Source: Petrolisthes cinctipes
Taxonomy: Eukaryota; Arthropoda; Malacostraca; Decapoda; Porcellanidae
DNA length: 64,000 nucleotides
Assembly: GCA_033782935.1 (NCBI GenBank)
Contig: JAWQEG010001225.1
Span: forward strand, 5,001-69,000
Direction of reading: 5' to 3'
In this document: positions 45,901-58,899 of the stretch, piece by piece
Position numbering within the stretch: the first letter of the stretch is position 1
How the letters are laid out: every line of letters starts with the position of its first letter
Position numbers and translations under genes: made by a program
Notes under the pieces: generated by a model
The model's database searches: none
The model's input: only the letters and a program-made list of their open reading frames with translations
Told to the model about the DNA's origin: nothing

Positions 45901-48900
45901 CGTGTAGCCTGGAATGGCAGGCAGTTCACGGTTAAATAACTAAATATTCCAGGCCGCCATCCACTGACCGGTCCTCACACACTGTAGTGCACTCACTGTG
46001 TGGCATGTCACGTTTAGCCAGGCAAGGCAGGCAATTCACGTGTAGCCAGGCAAGGCAGGCAGTTCTTGTGTAAATAACTAAATATTCCAGGTCGCCATTC
46101 GCTGACTGGTCCTCACACACGAAACTGCACTCACTGTGTGGCACGTCACGTGTAGCCAGGCACGGCAGTCAGTTCACGTGTAAATAACTAAATATTCCAG
46201 GCCGCCATCCACTGACCAGTCTTCACACACTGTACTGCACTTACTGTGTGGCACGTCACGTGTAGCCAGGCACGGCAGGCAGTTCACGTGTAAATAACTA
46301 AATATTCCTGGCCCAGGCACGGGAGCCAGTTCACGTGTAAATAACTAAATATTCCAGACCGCCATCCACAGACCGGTCCTCACACACTGTACTGCACTCA
46401 CTGTGTGGCACGTCAAGTGTAGCCAGGCACGGCAGGCAGTTCACGTGTAAATAACTAAATATTCCAGGGCGCCATCCACTGACCATTCCTCACACACTGT
46501 ACTGCACTCACTGTGTGTCACGTCACGTGTAGCCAGGCTCGACAGGCAGTTCACATGTAAATAACTAAATATTCCAGGCCGCCATCTACTGACCGGTCCT
46601 CACACACTGTACTGCACTCACTATGTGGCACGTCACGTGTAGCCAGGCACAGCAGGCAGTTTACGTGTAAATAACTAAATATTCCAGGCCCAGGCACGGC
46701 AGCCAGTTCACGTGTAAATAACTAAATATTCCAGGCCGCCATCCACTGACCGGTCCTCACACACTGTACTGCACTCAATGTTTGGCGCGTCACGTGTAGC
46801 CAGGCACAGCAGGCAGTTCACATGTAAATAACTAAATATTCCGGGCCGCCATCAACTGACCGGTCCTCACACACTGTAGTGCAATCACTGTGTGGCACGT
46901 CACGTGTAGCCAGGCACGGCAGGCAGTTCACTTGTAAATAACTATATATTCCAGGCCGCCATCTACTGACCTGTCCTCACACACTGTACTGCACTCACTA
47001 TGTGGCACGTCACGTGTAGCCAGGCACAGCAGGCAGTTCACGTGTAAATAACTAAATATTCTGGGCCTCCATCCACTGACCGGTCCTCACACACTGTATT
47101 GCAGTCACTGTGTGTCACGTCACGCGCAGCCAGGCACGGCAGGCAGTTCATGTGTAAATAACTAAATATTCCAGGCCGCCATCCACCGATCGGTCCTCAC
47201 ACACTGTACTGCACTCACTGTGTAGCACGTCACGTGTAGCCAGGCACAGCAGGCAGTTCACGTGTAAATAACTAAATATTCCAGGCCCAGGCACGGCAGG
47301 AAGTTCACGTGTAAATAACTAAATATTTCAAGCCCAGGCACGGCAGCCAGTTCACGTGTAAATAACTAAATATTCCAGGCCGCCATCCACTGACCGGTCC
47401 TCACACACTGTAATGCACTCACTGTGTGGCACGTCACGTGTAGCCAGGCACGGCAGGCAGTTCACGTGTAAATAACTAAATATTCCAGGGCGCTATTCAC
47501 TGACCGTTCCTCATACACTGTACTGCACTCACTGTATGTCATGTCACGTGTAGCCAGGCTCGGCAGGCAGTTCACATGTAAAAAACTAAATATTCCAGGC
47601 CGCCATTCACTGACCGGTCCTCACACACTGTACTGCACTCACTGTGTGGCACGTCACGTGTAGTCAGGCACGGCAGGCAGTTCACGTGTAAATAACTAAA
47701 TATTAGAGGCCGCCATCCACTGATCGGTCATCACACACTGTACTGCACTCGCTATGTGGCTCGTCACGTGTAGCCAGGCACTGCAGGCAGTTTATGTGTA
47801 AATAACTAAATATTCTGGGCCGCCATCCACTGACCAGTCCTCACACTCTGTAGGGCACTCACTGTGTGCCACGTCACGTGTAGCCCGGAACGGCAGGCAG
47901 TTCACGTGTAAATAACTAAATATTCCAGGCCGCCATCCACTGACCGGTCCTCACACACTGTAGTGCACTCACTGTGTGGCATGTCACGTGTAGCCAGGCA
48001 AGGCAGGCAATTCACGTGTAGCCAGGCACGGCAGGCAGTTCACGTGTAAATAACTAAATATTCCAGGCCCAGGCACGGCAGCCAGTTCACGTGTAAATAA
48101 CTAAATATTCCAGACCGCCATCCACTGACCGGTCCTCACACACTGTACGGCACTCACTGTGTGGCTTGTCACGTGTAGCCAGGCACTGCAGGCAGTTCAC
48201 GTGTAAATAACTAAATATTCCAGGGCGCCATCCACTGACCGTTCCTCACACACTGTACTGCACTCACTGTGTGTCACGTCACGTGTAGCCAGGCTCGGCA
48301 GCCAGTTCACGTGTAAATAACTAAATATTCCAGGCCGCCATTCACTGACCGGTCCTCACACACTGTACTGCACTCACTGTGTGACACGTCACGTGTAGCC
48401 AGGATCGGCAGGCAGTTCACATGTAAATAACTAAATATTCCAGGCCGCCATTCACTGACTGGTCCTCACACACTGTACTGCACTCACTGTGTGTCACGTC
48501 ACGTGTAGCCAGGCACGGCAGGCAGTTAACGTGTAAATAACTAAATATTCCAGGCCCAGGCACAGCAGCCAGTTCATATGTAAATAACTAAATATTCCAG
48601 GCTGCCATCCACTGACCGGTCCTCACACACTGTACTGGACTCACTCTGTGGCGCGTCACGTGTAGCCAGGCACAGCAGGCAGTTCACGTGTAAATAACTA
48701 AATATTCCGGGCCGCCATTCAGTGACCGGTCCTCACACACTGTAGTGCACTCACTGTGTGGCACGTCACGTGTAGCCAGGCACGGCAGGTAGTTCACATG
48801 TAAATAACTATATATTCCAGGCCGCCATCTACTGACCGGTCCTCACACACTGTACTGCACTCACTATGTGGCACGTCACGTGTAGCCAGGCACAGCAGGC

Positions 48901-51900
48901 AGTTTACGTGTAAATAACTAAATATTCCGGGCCGCCATCCACTGACCGGTACTTACACACTGTAGTGCACTCACTGTGTGTCACGTCACGTGTAGCCAGG
49001 CACGGCAGGCAGTTCACGTGTAAATAACTAAATATTCCAGGCCGCTATCCACCGATCGGTCCTCACACACTGTACTGCTCTCACTGTGTGGCACGTCACG
49101 TGTAGCCAGACACAGCAGGCAGTTCACGTGTAAATAACTAAATATCCCAGGCCCAGGCACGGCAGGAAGTTCACGTGTAAATAACTAAATATTTCAAGCC
49201 CAGGCACGGCAGCCAGTTCACGTGTAAATAACTAAATATTCCAGGCCGCCATCCACTGACCGGTCCTCACACACTGTAGTGCACTCACTGTGTGGCACGT
49301 CACGTGTAGCCAGGCACGGCAGGCAGTTCACGTGTAAATAACTAAATATTCCAGGGCGCCATTCACTGACCGTTCCTCATACACTGTACTGCACTCACTG
49401 TATATCATGTCAGGTGTAGCCAGGCTCGGCAGGCAGTTCACATGTAAAAAACTAAATATTCCTGGCCGCCATTCACTGACCGGTCCTCACACACTGTACT
49501 GCACTCACTGTGTGTCACGTCACGTGTAGCCAGGCTCGGCAGCCAGTTCACGTGTAAATAACTAAATATTACAGGCCGCCATTCACTGACCGGTCCTCAC
49601 ATACTGTACTGCACTCACTGTGTGGCACGTCACGTGTAGCCAGGCTCGGCAGGCAGTTCACATGTAAATAACTAAATATTCCAGCCCGCCATTCACTGAC
49701 TGGTCCTCACACACTGTACTGCACTCACTGTGTGTCACGTCACGTGTAGCCAGGCACGGCAGGCAGTTCACGTGTAAATAACTAAATATTCCAGGCCCAG
49801 GCACAGCAGCCAGTTCATGTGTAAATAACTAAATATTCCAGGCTGCCATCCACTGACCGGTCCTCACACACTGTACTGGACTCACTCTGTGGCGCGTCAC
49901 GTGTAGCCAGGCACAGCAGGCAGTTCACGTGTAAATAACTAAATATTCCGGGCCGCCATTCAGTGACCGGTCCTCACACACTGTAGTGCACTCACTGTGT
50001 GGCACGTCACGTGTAGCCAGGCACGGCAGGTAGTTCACATGTAAATAACTATATATTCCAGGCCGCCATCTACTGACCGGTCCTCACACACTGTACTGCA
50101 CTCACTATGTGGCACGTCACGTGTAGCCAGGCACAGCAGGCAGTTTACGTGTAAATAACTAAATATTCCGGGCCGCCATCCACTGACCGGTCCTTACACA
50201 CTGTAGTGCACTCACTGTGTGTCACGTCACGTGTAGCCAGGCACGGCAGGCAGTTCACGTGTAAATAACTAAATATTCCAGGCCGCTATCCACCGATCGG
50301 TCCTCACACACTGTACTGCTCTCACTGTGTGGCACGTCACGTGTAGCCAGGCACAGCAGGCAGTTCACGTGTAAATAACTAAATATTCCAGGCCCAGGCA
50401 TGACAGGAAGTTCACGTGTAAATAACTAAATATTTCAAGCCCAGGCACGGCAGCCAGTTCACGTGTAAATAACTAAATATTCCAGGCCGCCATCTACTGA
50501 CCGGTCCTCACACACTGTAGTGCACTCACTGTGTGGCACGTCACGTGTAGCCAGGCACGGCAGGCAGTTCACGTGTAAATAACTAAATATTCCAGGGCGC
50601 CATTCACTGACCGTTCCTCATACACTGTACTGCACTCACTGTATGTCATGTCACGTGTAGCCAGGCTCGGCAGGCAGTTCACATGTAAAAAACTAAATAT
50701 TCCAGGCCGCCATTCACTGACCGGTCCTCACACACTGTACTGCACTCACTGTGTGGCACGTCACGTGTAGTCAGGCATGGCAGGCAGTTCACGTGTAAAT
50801 AACTAAATATTCGAGGCCGCCATCCACTGATCGGTCATCACACACTGTACTGCACTCACTGTGTGGCATGTCACGTGTAGCCAGGCAAAACAGGCAATTC
50901 ACGTGTAGCCAGGCACGGCAGGCAGTTCACGTGTAAATAACTAAATATTACAGGCCCAGGCACAGCAGCCAGTTCATGTGTAAATAACTAAATATTCCAG
51001 GCCGCCATCCTCTGACCGGTCCTCACACATTGTACTGGACTCACTCTGTGGCGCGTCACGTGTAGCCAGGCACAGCAGGCAGTTCACGTGTAAATAACTA
51101 AATATTCCGGGCCGCCATTCAGTGACCGGTCCTCACACACTGTAGTGCACTCACTGTGTGGCACGTCACGTGTAGCCAGGCACGGCAGGCAGTTCACATG
51201 TAAATAACTATATATTCCAGGCCGCCATCTACTGACCGGTCCTCACACACTGTACTGCACTCACTATGTGGCACGTCACGTGTAGCCAGGCACAGCAGGC
51301 AGTTTACGTGTAAATAACTAAATATTCCTGGCCACCATCCACTGACCGGTCCTCACACACTGTAGTGCACTCACTGTGTGTCACGTCACGTGTAGCCAGG
51401 CACGGCAGGCAGTTTACGTGTAAATAACTAAATATTCCAGGCCGCCATCCACTGATCGGTCCTCAAACACTGTACTGCACTCACTGTGTGGCATGTCACG
51501 TGTAGCCAGCCACGGCAGGCAGTTCACACGTAAATAACTAAATATTCCAGGCTGCCATCCACTGATCAGTCCTCACACACTGTACCGCACTCACTGTGTG
51601 GCATGTCACGTGTAGCCAGGCACGGCAGGCGCTTCACGTGTAAATAACTAAATATTCCAGGCCGCCATCCACTGACCAGTCCTCACACACTGTACTGCAC
51701 TCACTGTGTGGCATGTCACGTGTAGCCAGGCACGGCATGCAGTTCACGTGTAAATAACTAAATATTCCAGGCCGCCATCCACTGACCGGTTCTCACACAC
51801 TGTACTGCACTCACTTTGTGGCACGTCACGTGTAGCCGGGCACGGCAGGCAGTTCACGTGTAAATAACTAAATATTCCAGGCCGCCATCCACTGACCAGT

Positions 51901-54575
51901 CCTCACACACTGTACTGCACTCACTGTGTGGCATGTCACGTGTAGCCAGGCACGGCAGGCAGTTCACGTGTAAATAACTAAATATTCCAGGCCGCCATCC
52001 ACTGACCGGTCCTCACACACTGTAGTGCACTCACTGTGTGTCACGTCACGTGTAGCCAGGCACGGCAGGCAGTTCACGTGTATATAACTAAATATTCTAG
52101 GCCGCCATCCACCGATCGGTCTTCACACACTGTACTGCTCTCACTGTGTGGCACGTCACTTGTAGCCAGGCACAGTAGGCAGTTCACGTGTAAATAACTA
52201 AATATTCCAGGCCCAGGCACGGCAGGCAGTTCACGTGTAAATAACTAAATATTCCAGGCCCAGGCACGGCAGCCAGTTCACGTGTAAATAACTAAATATT
52301 CCAGGCCACCATTCACTGACCGGTCCTCACACACTTTACTGCACTCACTGTGTGGCACGTCATGTGTAGCCAGGCACAGCAGGCAGTTCACGTGTAAATA
52401 ACTAAATATTCCAGGCCGCCATCCACTGACCGTTCCTCACACACTGTACTGCACTCACTGTGTGTCACGTCACGTGTAGCCAGGCTCGGCAGGCAGTTCA
52501 CATGTAAATAACTAAATATTCCATGCCGCCATTCACTGACCGGTCCTCACACACTGTTGTGCACTCACTGTGTGGCATGTCACGTGTAGCCAGGAACTGC
52601 AGGCAGTTCACGTGTAAATAACTAAATATTCCAGGCCGCCATCCACTGATCGGTCCTCACACACTGTACTGCACTCAATGTGTGGCAAGTCACGTGTAGC
52701 TAGGCACAGCAGGCAGTTCACGTGTAAATAACTAAATATTCCAGGCCCAGGCACGGCAGCCAGTTCACGTGTAAATAACTAAATATTCCAGGCCGCCATC
52801 TACTGACTGGTCCTCACACACTGTAGTGCAATCACTGTGTGTCACGTCACGTGTAGCCAGGCACGGCAGGCAGTTCACGTGTAAATAACTAAATATTCCA
52901 GGCCGACATCTACTGACTGGTCCTCACACACTGTACTGCACTCACTATGTGGAACGTCACGTGTAGCCAGGCACAGCAGGCAGTTTACGTGTAAATAACT
53001 AAATATTCCAGGGCGCCACCCAATGACCGTTCCTCACACACTGTACTGCACTCATTGTGTGGCACGTCACATGTAGCCAGGCAATGCAGGCAGTTCACGT
53101 GTAAATAACTAAATATTCCAGGCCACCATCCACTGACCGGTCTTTACACACTGTACTGCACTCACTGTGTGGCACGTCACATGTAGCCAGGGACGGCATG
53201 AAGTTCAAGTGTAAATAACTAAATATTCCAGGCCACCATTCACTGACCGGTCCTCACACACTGTACTGCACTAACTGTGTGGCATGTTGCGTGTAGCCAG
53301 GCACGGCAGACAGTTCATGTGTAAACAACTAAATATTCCAGGCTGCCACATACTGACCGGTCCTCAAACACTGTACTGCACTCACTATGTGGCACGTCAC
53401 GTGTAGCCAGGCACAACAGGCAGTTTACATGTAAATAACTAAATATTTCGTGCCGCCATCCACTGACCGGTCCTCACACACTGTAGTTTACTCACTGTGT
53501 GTCACGTCACGTGTAGCCAGGCACGGCAGGCAGTTCACGTGTAAAAAACTAAATATTCCAGGCTGCCATCCACTGATCGGTCCTCACACACTGTACTGCA
53601 CTCACTGTGTGGCACGTCACGTGTAGCCAGGCAAAGCAGGCAGTTCACGTGTAAATAACTAAATATTCCATGCCCAGGCACGGCAGCCAGTTCACGTGTA
53701 AATAACTAAATATTCCAGGCCTAGGCACGGTAGGCAGTTCACGTGTAAATAAATAAATATTCCAGGCCCAGGCACGGCAGGCAGTTCACGTGTAAATAAC
53801 TAAATATTCCAGGCCCAGGCACGGCAGGCAGTTCACGTGTAAATAACTAAATATTCCAGGCCTAGGCACGGCAGCCAGTTCACGTGTAAATAACTAAATA
53901 TTCCATGCCCAGGCACGGCAGCCAGTTTACGTGTAAATAACTAAATATTCCAGGCCGCCATCCACTGATCGGTCCTCACACACTGTACTGCACTCACTGT
54001 GTGGCATGTCACGTGTAGCCAGGCACGGCAGGCAGTTCACGTGTAAATAACTAAATATTCCAGGCTGCCATCCACTGACCAGTCCTCACACACTGTACAG
54101 CACTCACTGTGTGGCATGTCACGTGTAGCCAGGCACGGCAGGCAGTTCACGTGTAAATAACTAAATATTCCAGGCCGCCATTCACTGACCGGTCCTCACA
54201 CACTGTACTGCACTCACTGTGTGGCACGTCACGTGTAGTTAGGCACGGCAGGCAGTTCACGTGTAAATAACTAAATATTCCAGGCCGCCATCCACTGATC
54301 GGTCATCACACACTGTACTGCACTCACTATGTGGCTCGTCACGTGTAGCCAGGCACGGCAGGCAGTTTATGTGTAAATAACTAAATATTCTGGGCCGCCA
54401 TCCACTGACCAGTCCTCACACACTGTAGTGCACTCACTGTGTGTCACGTCACGTGTAGCCTGGAACGGCAGGCAGTTCACGTGTAAATAACTAAATATTC
54501 CAGGCCGCCATCCACTAACCGGTCCTCACACACTGTAGTGCACTCACTGTGTTGCTTGTCACGTGTAGCCAGGCA
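39951..54575 (+). repeat. Large satellite block, copy 2 (14.6 kb)
   Basis: Tandem copy of 25440-39950. Differences seen include 41630 (TAAATATT against TAAGTATT), 44590 (CACATGTAG against CACGTGTAG), 46074 (TTCTTGTG against TTCATGTG) and 50833 (GATCGG against GATCAG). The left junction lies between GTTGCTTGTC (39928-39937), shared with 54552-54561, and AAGTCAGG (39951), shared with 25437. Confidence 0.9.
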
Positions 54576-56526
54576 AGGCAGGCAATTCACGTGTAGCCAG
54601 GCAAGGCAGGCAGTTCATGTGAAAATAATTAAATATTCCAGGCCGTCATCCACCGATCGGTCCTCACACACTGTACTGCACTCACTGTGTGGCACGTCAC
54701 GTGTAGCCAGGCACGGCAGGCAGTTCACGTGTAAATAACTAAATATTCCAGGCCGCCATCCACTGACCAGTCATCACACACTGTACTGCACTCACTGTGT
54801 GGCAAGTCACGTGTAGCTAGGCACAGCAGGCAGTTCACGTGTAAATAACTAAATATTCCAGGCCCAGGCACGGCAGCCAGTTCAAGTGTAAATAACTAAA
54901 TATTCCAGGCCGCCATCTACTGACTGGTCCTCACACACTGTAGTGCAATCACTGTGTGTCACGTCACGTGTAGCCAGGCACGGCAGGCAGTTCACGTGTA
55001 AATAACTAAATATTCCAGGCCGCCATCTACTGACTGGTCCTCACACACTGTACTGCACTCACTATGTGGAACGTCACGTGTAGCCAGGCACAGCAGGCAG
55101 TTTACTTGTAAATAACTAAATATTCCAGGGCGTCACCCAAGGACTGTTCCTCACACACTGTACTGCACTCACTGTGTGGCACGTCACGTGTAGCCAGGCA
55201 CAGCAGGCAGTTCACGTGTAAATAACTAAATATTCCATGCCCAGGCACGGCATCCAGTTCACGTGTAAATAACTAAATATTCCAGGCCTAGGCACGGCAG
55301 GCAGTTCACGTGTAAATAACTAAATATTCCAGGCCCAGGCACGGCAGGCAGTTCACGTGTAAATAACTAAATATTCCAGGCCCAGGCACGGCAAGCAGTT
55401 CACGTGTAATTAACTAAATATTCCAGGCCTAGGCACGGCAGCCAGTTCACGTGTAAATAACTAAATATTCCATGCCCAGGCACGGCAGCCAGTTCACGTG
55501 TAAATAACTAAATATTCCAGGCCTAGGCACGGCAGGCAGTTCACGTGTAAATAACTAAATATTCCAGGCCCAGGCACGGCAGGCAGTTCACGTGTAAATA
55601 ACTAAATATTCAAGGCCCAGGCACGGCAAGCAGTTCATGTGTAAATAACTAAATATTCCAGGCCTAGGCACGGCAGACAGTTTACGTGTAAATAACTAAA
55701 TATTCCAGGCCGCCATCCACTGACCAGTCCTGACACACTGTACCGCACTCACTGTGTGGCATGTCACGTGTAGCCAGGCACGGCAGGCAGTTCACGTGTA
55801 AATAACTAAATATTCCAGGCCGCCATCCACTGACCGGTCCTCACACACTGTACTGCACTCACTTTGTGGCACGTCACGTGTAGCCAGGCACGGCAGGCAG
55901 TTCACGTGTAAGTAACTAAATATTCCAGGCCGCCATCCACTGACCGTTCCTCATACACTGTACTGCACTCACTGTATGTCATGTCATGTGTAGCCAGGCT
56001 CGGCAGGCAGTTCACATGTAAAAAACTAAATATTCCAGGCCGCCATTCACTGACCGGTCCTCACACACTGACCTGCACTCACTGTGTGGCACGTCACGTG
56101 TAGTCAGGCACGGCAGGCAGTTCACGTGTAAATAACTAAATATTCCAGGCCCAGGCACGGCAGCCAGTTCACGTGTAAATAACTAAATATTCCAGGCCGC
56201 CATTCACTGACCGTTCCTTACACACTGTACTGCACTCACTGTGTGGCACGTCACGTGTAGCCAGGCACAGCAGGCAGTTCACGTGTAAATAACTAAATAT
56301 TCCGGACCGCCATCCACTGACCGGTCCTCACACACTGTACTGCACTCACTGTGTGGAACGTCACGTGTAGCCAGGCACGGCAGGCAGTTCATGTGTAAAT
56401 AATTAAATATTCCAGGCCGCCATCCACCGATCGGTCCTCACACACTGTACTGCACTCACTGTGTGTCACGTCACGTGTAGCCAGGCACGGCAGGCAGTTT
56501 ATGTGTAAATAACTAAATATTCCAGG
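54350..56526 (+). repeat. Satellite block X, copy 1 (about 2.2 kb)
   Basis: Matches 58900-61074 at a constant offset of 4548 (landmarks 54538/59086, 55251/59799 and 55406/59954). It starts inside the end of the large copy 2 and diverges from the 14.6-kb copying register after about 54577. Confidence 0.85.
55241..55710 (+). repeat. Run of ten 47-bp short units with a five-unit super-period
   Basis: Unit starts every 47 bp from 55241 to 55664. The order of variants (ATGCCCAGG, CCTAGG, CCCAGG, CCCAGG with CAAGC, CCTAGG) repeats twice, so the short units form their own 235-bp higher-order repeat. The same run is copied at 59789-60258. Confidence 0.88.
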
Positions 56527-58895
56527 CCCAGGCACGGGAGACAGTTCACGTGTAAATAACTAAATATTCCAGACCGCCATCCACAGACCGGTCCTCACAC
56601 ACTGTACTGCACTCACTGTGTGGCACGTCACGTGTAGCCAGGCACGGCAGGCAGTTCACATGTAAATAACTAAATATTCCAAGGCGCCATCCACTGACCG
56701 TTCCTCACACACTGTACTGCACTCACTGTGTGTCACGTCACGTGTAGCCAGGCTCGGCAGCCAGTTCACGTGTAAATAACTAAATATTCCAGGCCGCCAT
56801 CCACTGACCGGTCCTCACACACTGTACTGCACTCACTTTGTGGCACGTCACGTGTAGCCAGGCACGGCAGGCAGTTCACGTGTAAATAATTAAATATTCC
56901 AGGCCGCCATCCACTGATCGGTCATCATACACTGTACTGCACTCACTGTGTGGCACGTCACGTGTAGCCAGGCATGGCAGGCAGTTCACTTGTAAATAAC
57001 TATATATTCCAGGCCGCCATCTACTGACCGGTCCTCACACACTGTACTGCACTCACTATGTGGCACGTCACGTGTAGCCAGGCAAAGCAGGCAGTTTACG
57101 TGTAAATAACTAAATATTCCAGGCCCAGGCACGGCAGCCAGTTCACGTGTAAATAACTAAATATTCCAGGCCGCCATCCACTGACCGGTCCTCACACACT
57201 GTACTGCACTCAATGTGTGGCGCGTCACGTGTAGCCAGGCACAGCAGGCAGTTCACATGTAAATAACTAAATATTCCGGGCCGCCATCAACTGACCGGTC
57301 CTCACACACTGTAGTGCACTCACTGTGTGGCACGTCACGTGTAGCCAGGCACGGCAGGCAGTTCACTTGTAAATAACTATATATTCCAGGCCGCCATCTA
57401 CTGACCTGTCCTCACACACTTTACTGCACTCACTATGTGGCACGTCACGTGTAGCCAGGCACAGCAGGCAGTTTACGTGTAAATAACTAAATATTCTGGG
57501 CCTCTATCCACTGACCGGTCCTCACACACTGTATTGCAGTCACTGTGTGTCACGTCACGCGTAGCCAGGCACGGCAGGCAGTTCACGTGTAAATAACTAA
57601 ATATTCCTGGCCGCCATCCACCGATCGGTCCTCACACACTGTACTGCACTCACTGTGTGGCACGTCACGTGTAGCCAGGCACAGCAGGCAGTTTACGTGT
57701 AAATAACTAAATATTCCGGGCCTACATCCACTGACCGGTCCTCACACACTGTATTGCACTCACTATGTGTCACGTCACGCGTAGCCAGGCACGGCAGGCA
57801 GTTCACGTGTAAATAACTAAATATTCCAGGCCGCCATCCACCGATCGGTCCTCACACACTGTACTGCACTCACTGTGTGGCACGTCACGTGTAGCCAGGC
57901 ACAGCAGGTAGTTCACGTGTAAATAACTAAATATTCCAGGCACAGGCACGGCAGGAAGTTCACGTGTAAATAACTAAATACTTCAGGCCCAGGCACGGCA
58001 GCCAGTTCACGTGTAAATAACTAAATATTCCAGGCCGCCATCCACTGACCGGTCCTCACACACTGTAGTGCACTCACTGTGTGGCACGTCACGTGTAGCC
58101 GGGCACGGCAGGCAGTTCAAGTGTAAATAACTAAATATTCCAGGGCGCCATCCACTGACCGTTCCTCATACACTGTACTGCACTCACTGTATATCATGTC
58201 ACGTGTAGCCAGGCTCGGTAGGCAGTTCACATGTAAAAAACTAAATATTCCAGGCCGCCATTCACTGACCGGTCCTCACACACTGTACTGCACTCACTGT
58301 GTGGCACGTCACGTGTAGTCAGGCACGGCAGGCAGTTCACGTGTAAATAACTAAATATTCCAGGCCGCCATCTACTGATCTGTCATCACACACTGTACTG
58401 CACTCACTATGTGGCTCGTCACGTGTAGCCAGGCACGGCAGGCAGTTTATGTGTAAATAACTAAATATTCTGGGCCGCCATCCACTGACCAGTCCTCACA
58501 CACTGTAGTGCACTCACTGTGTGTCACGTCACGTGTAGCCTGGAATGGCAGGCAGTTCACGGTTAAATAACTAAATATTCCAGGCCGCCATCCACTGACC
58601 GGTCCTCACACACTGTAGTGCACTCACTGTGTGGCATGTCACGTTTAGCCAGGCAAGGCAGGCAATTCACGTGTAGCCAGGCAAGGCAGGCAGTTCATGT
58701 GTAAATAACTAAATATTCCAGGTCGCCATTCGCTGACCGGTCCTCACACACGAAACTGCACTCACTGTGTGGCACGTCACGTGTAGCCAGGCACGGGAGG
58801 CAGTTCACGTGTAAATAACTAAATATTCCAGGCCGCCATCCACTGACCGGTCTTCACACACTGTACTGCACTTACTGTGTGGCACGTCACGTGTA
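56527..58895 (+). repeat. Satellite block Y, re-copied from about 43.9-46.26 kb
   Basis: Matches 43896-46264 at offset 12631 (landmarks 56536/43905 and 58641/46010). It lies between the two copies of block X. Confidence 0.83.
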
Positions 58896-58899
58896 GTTA

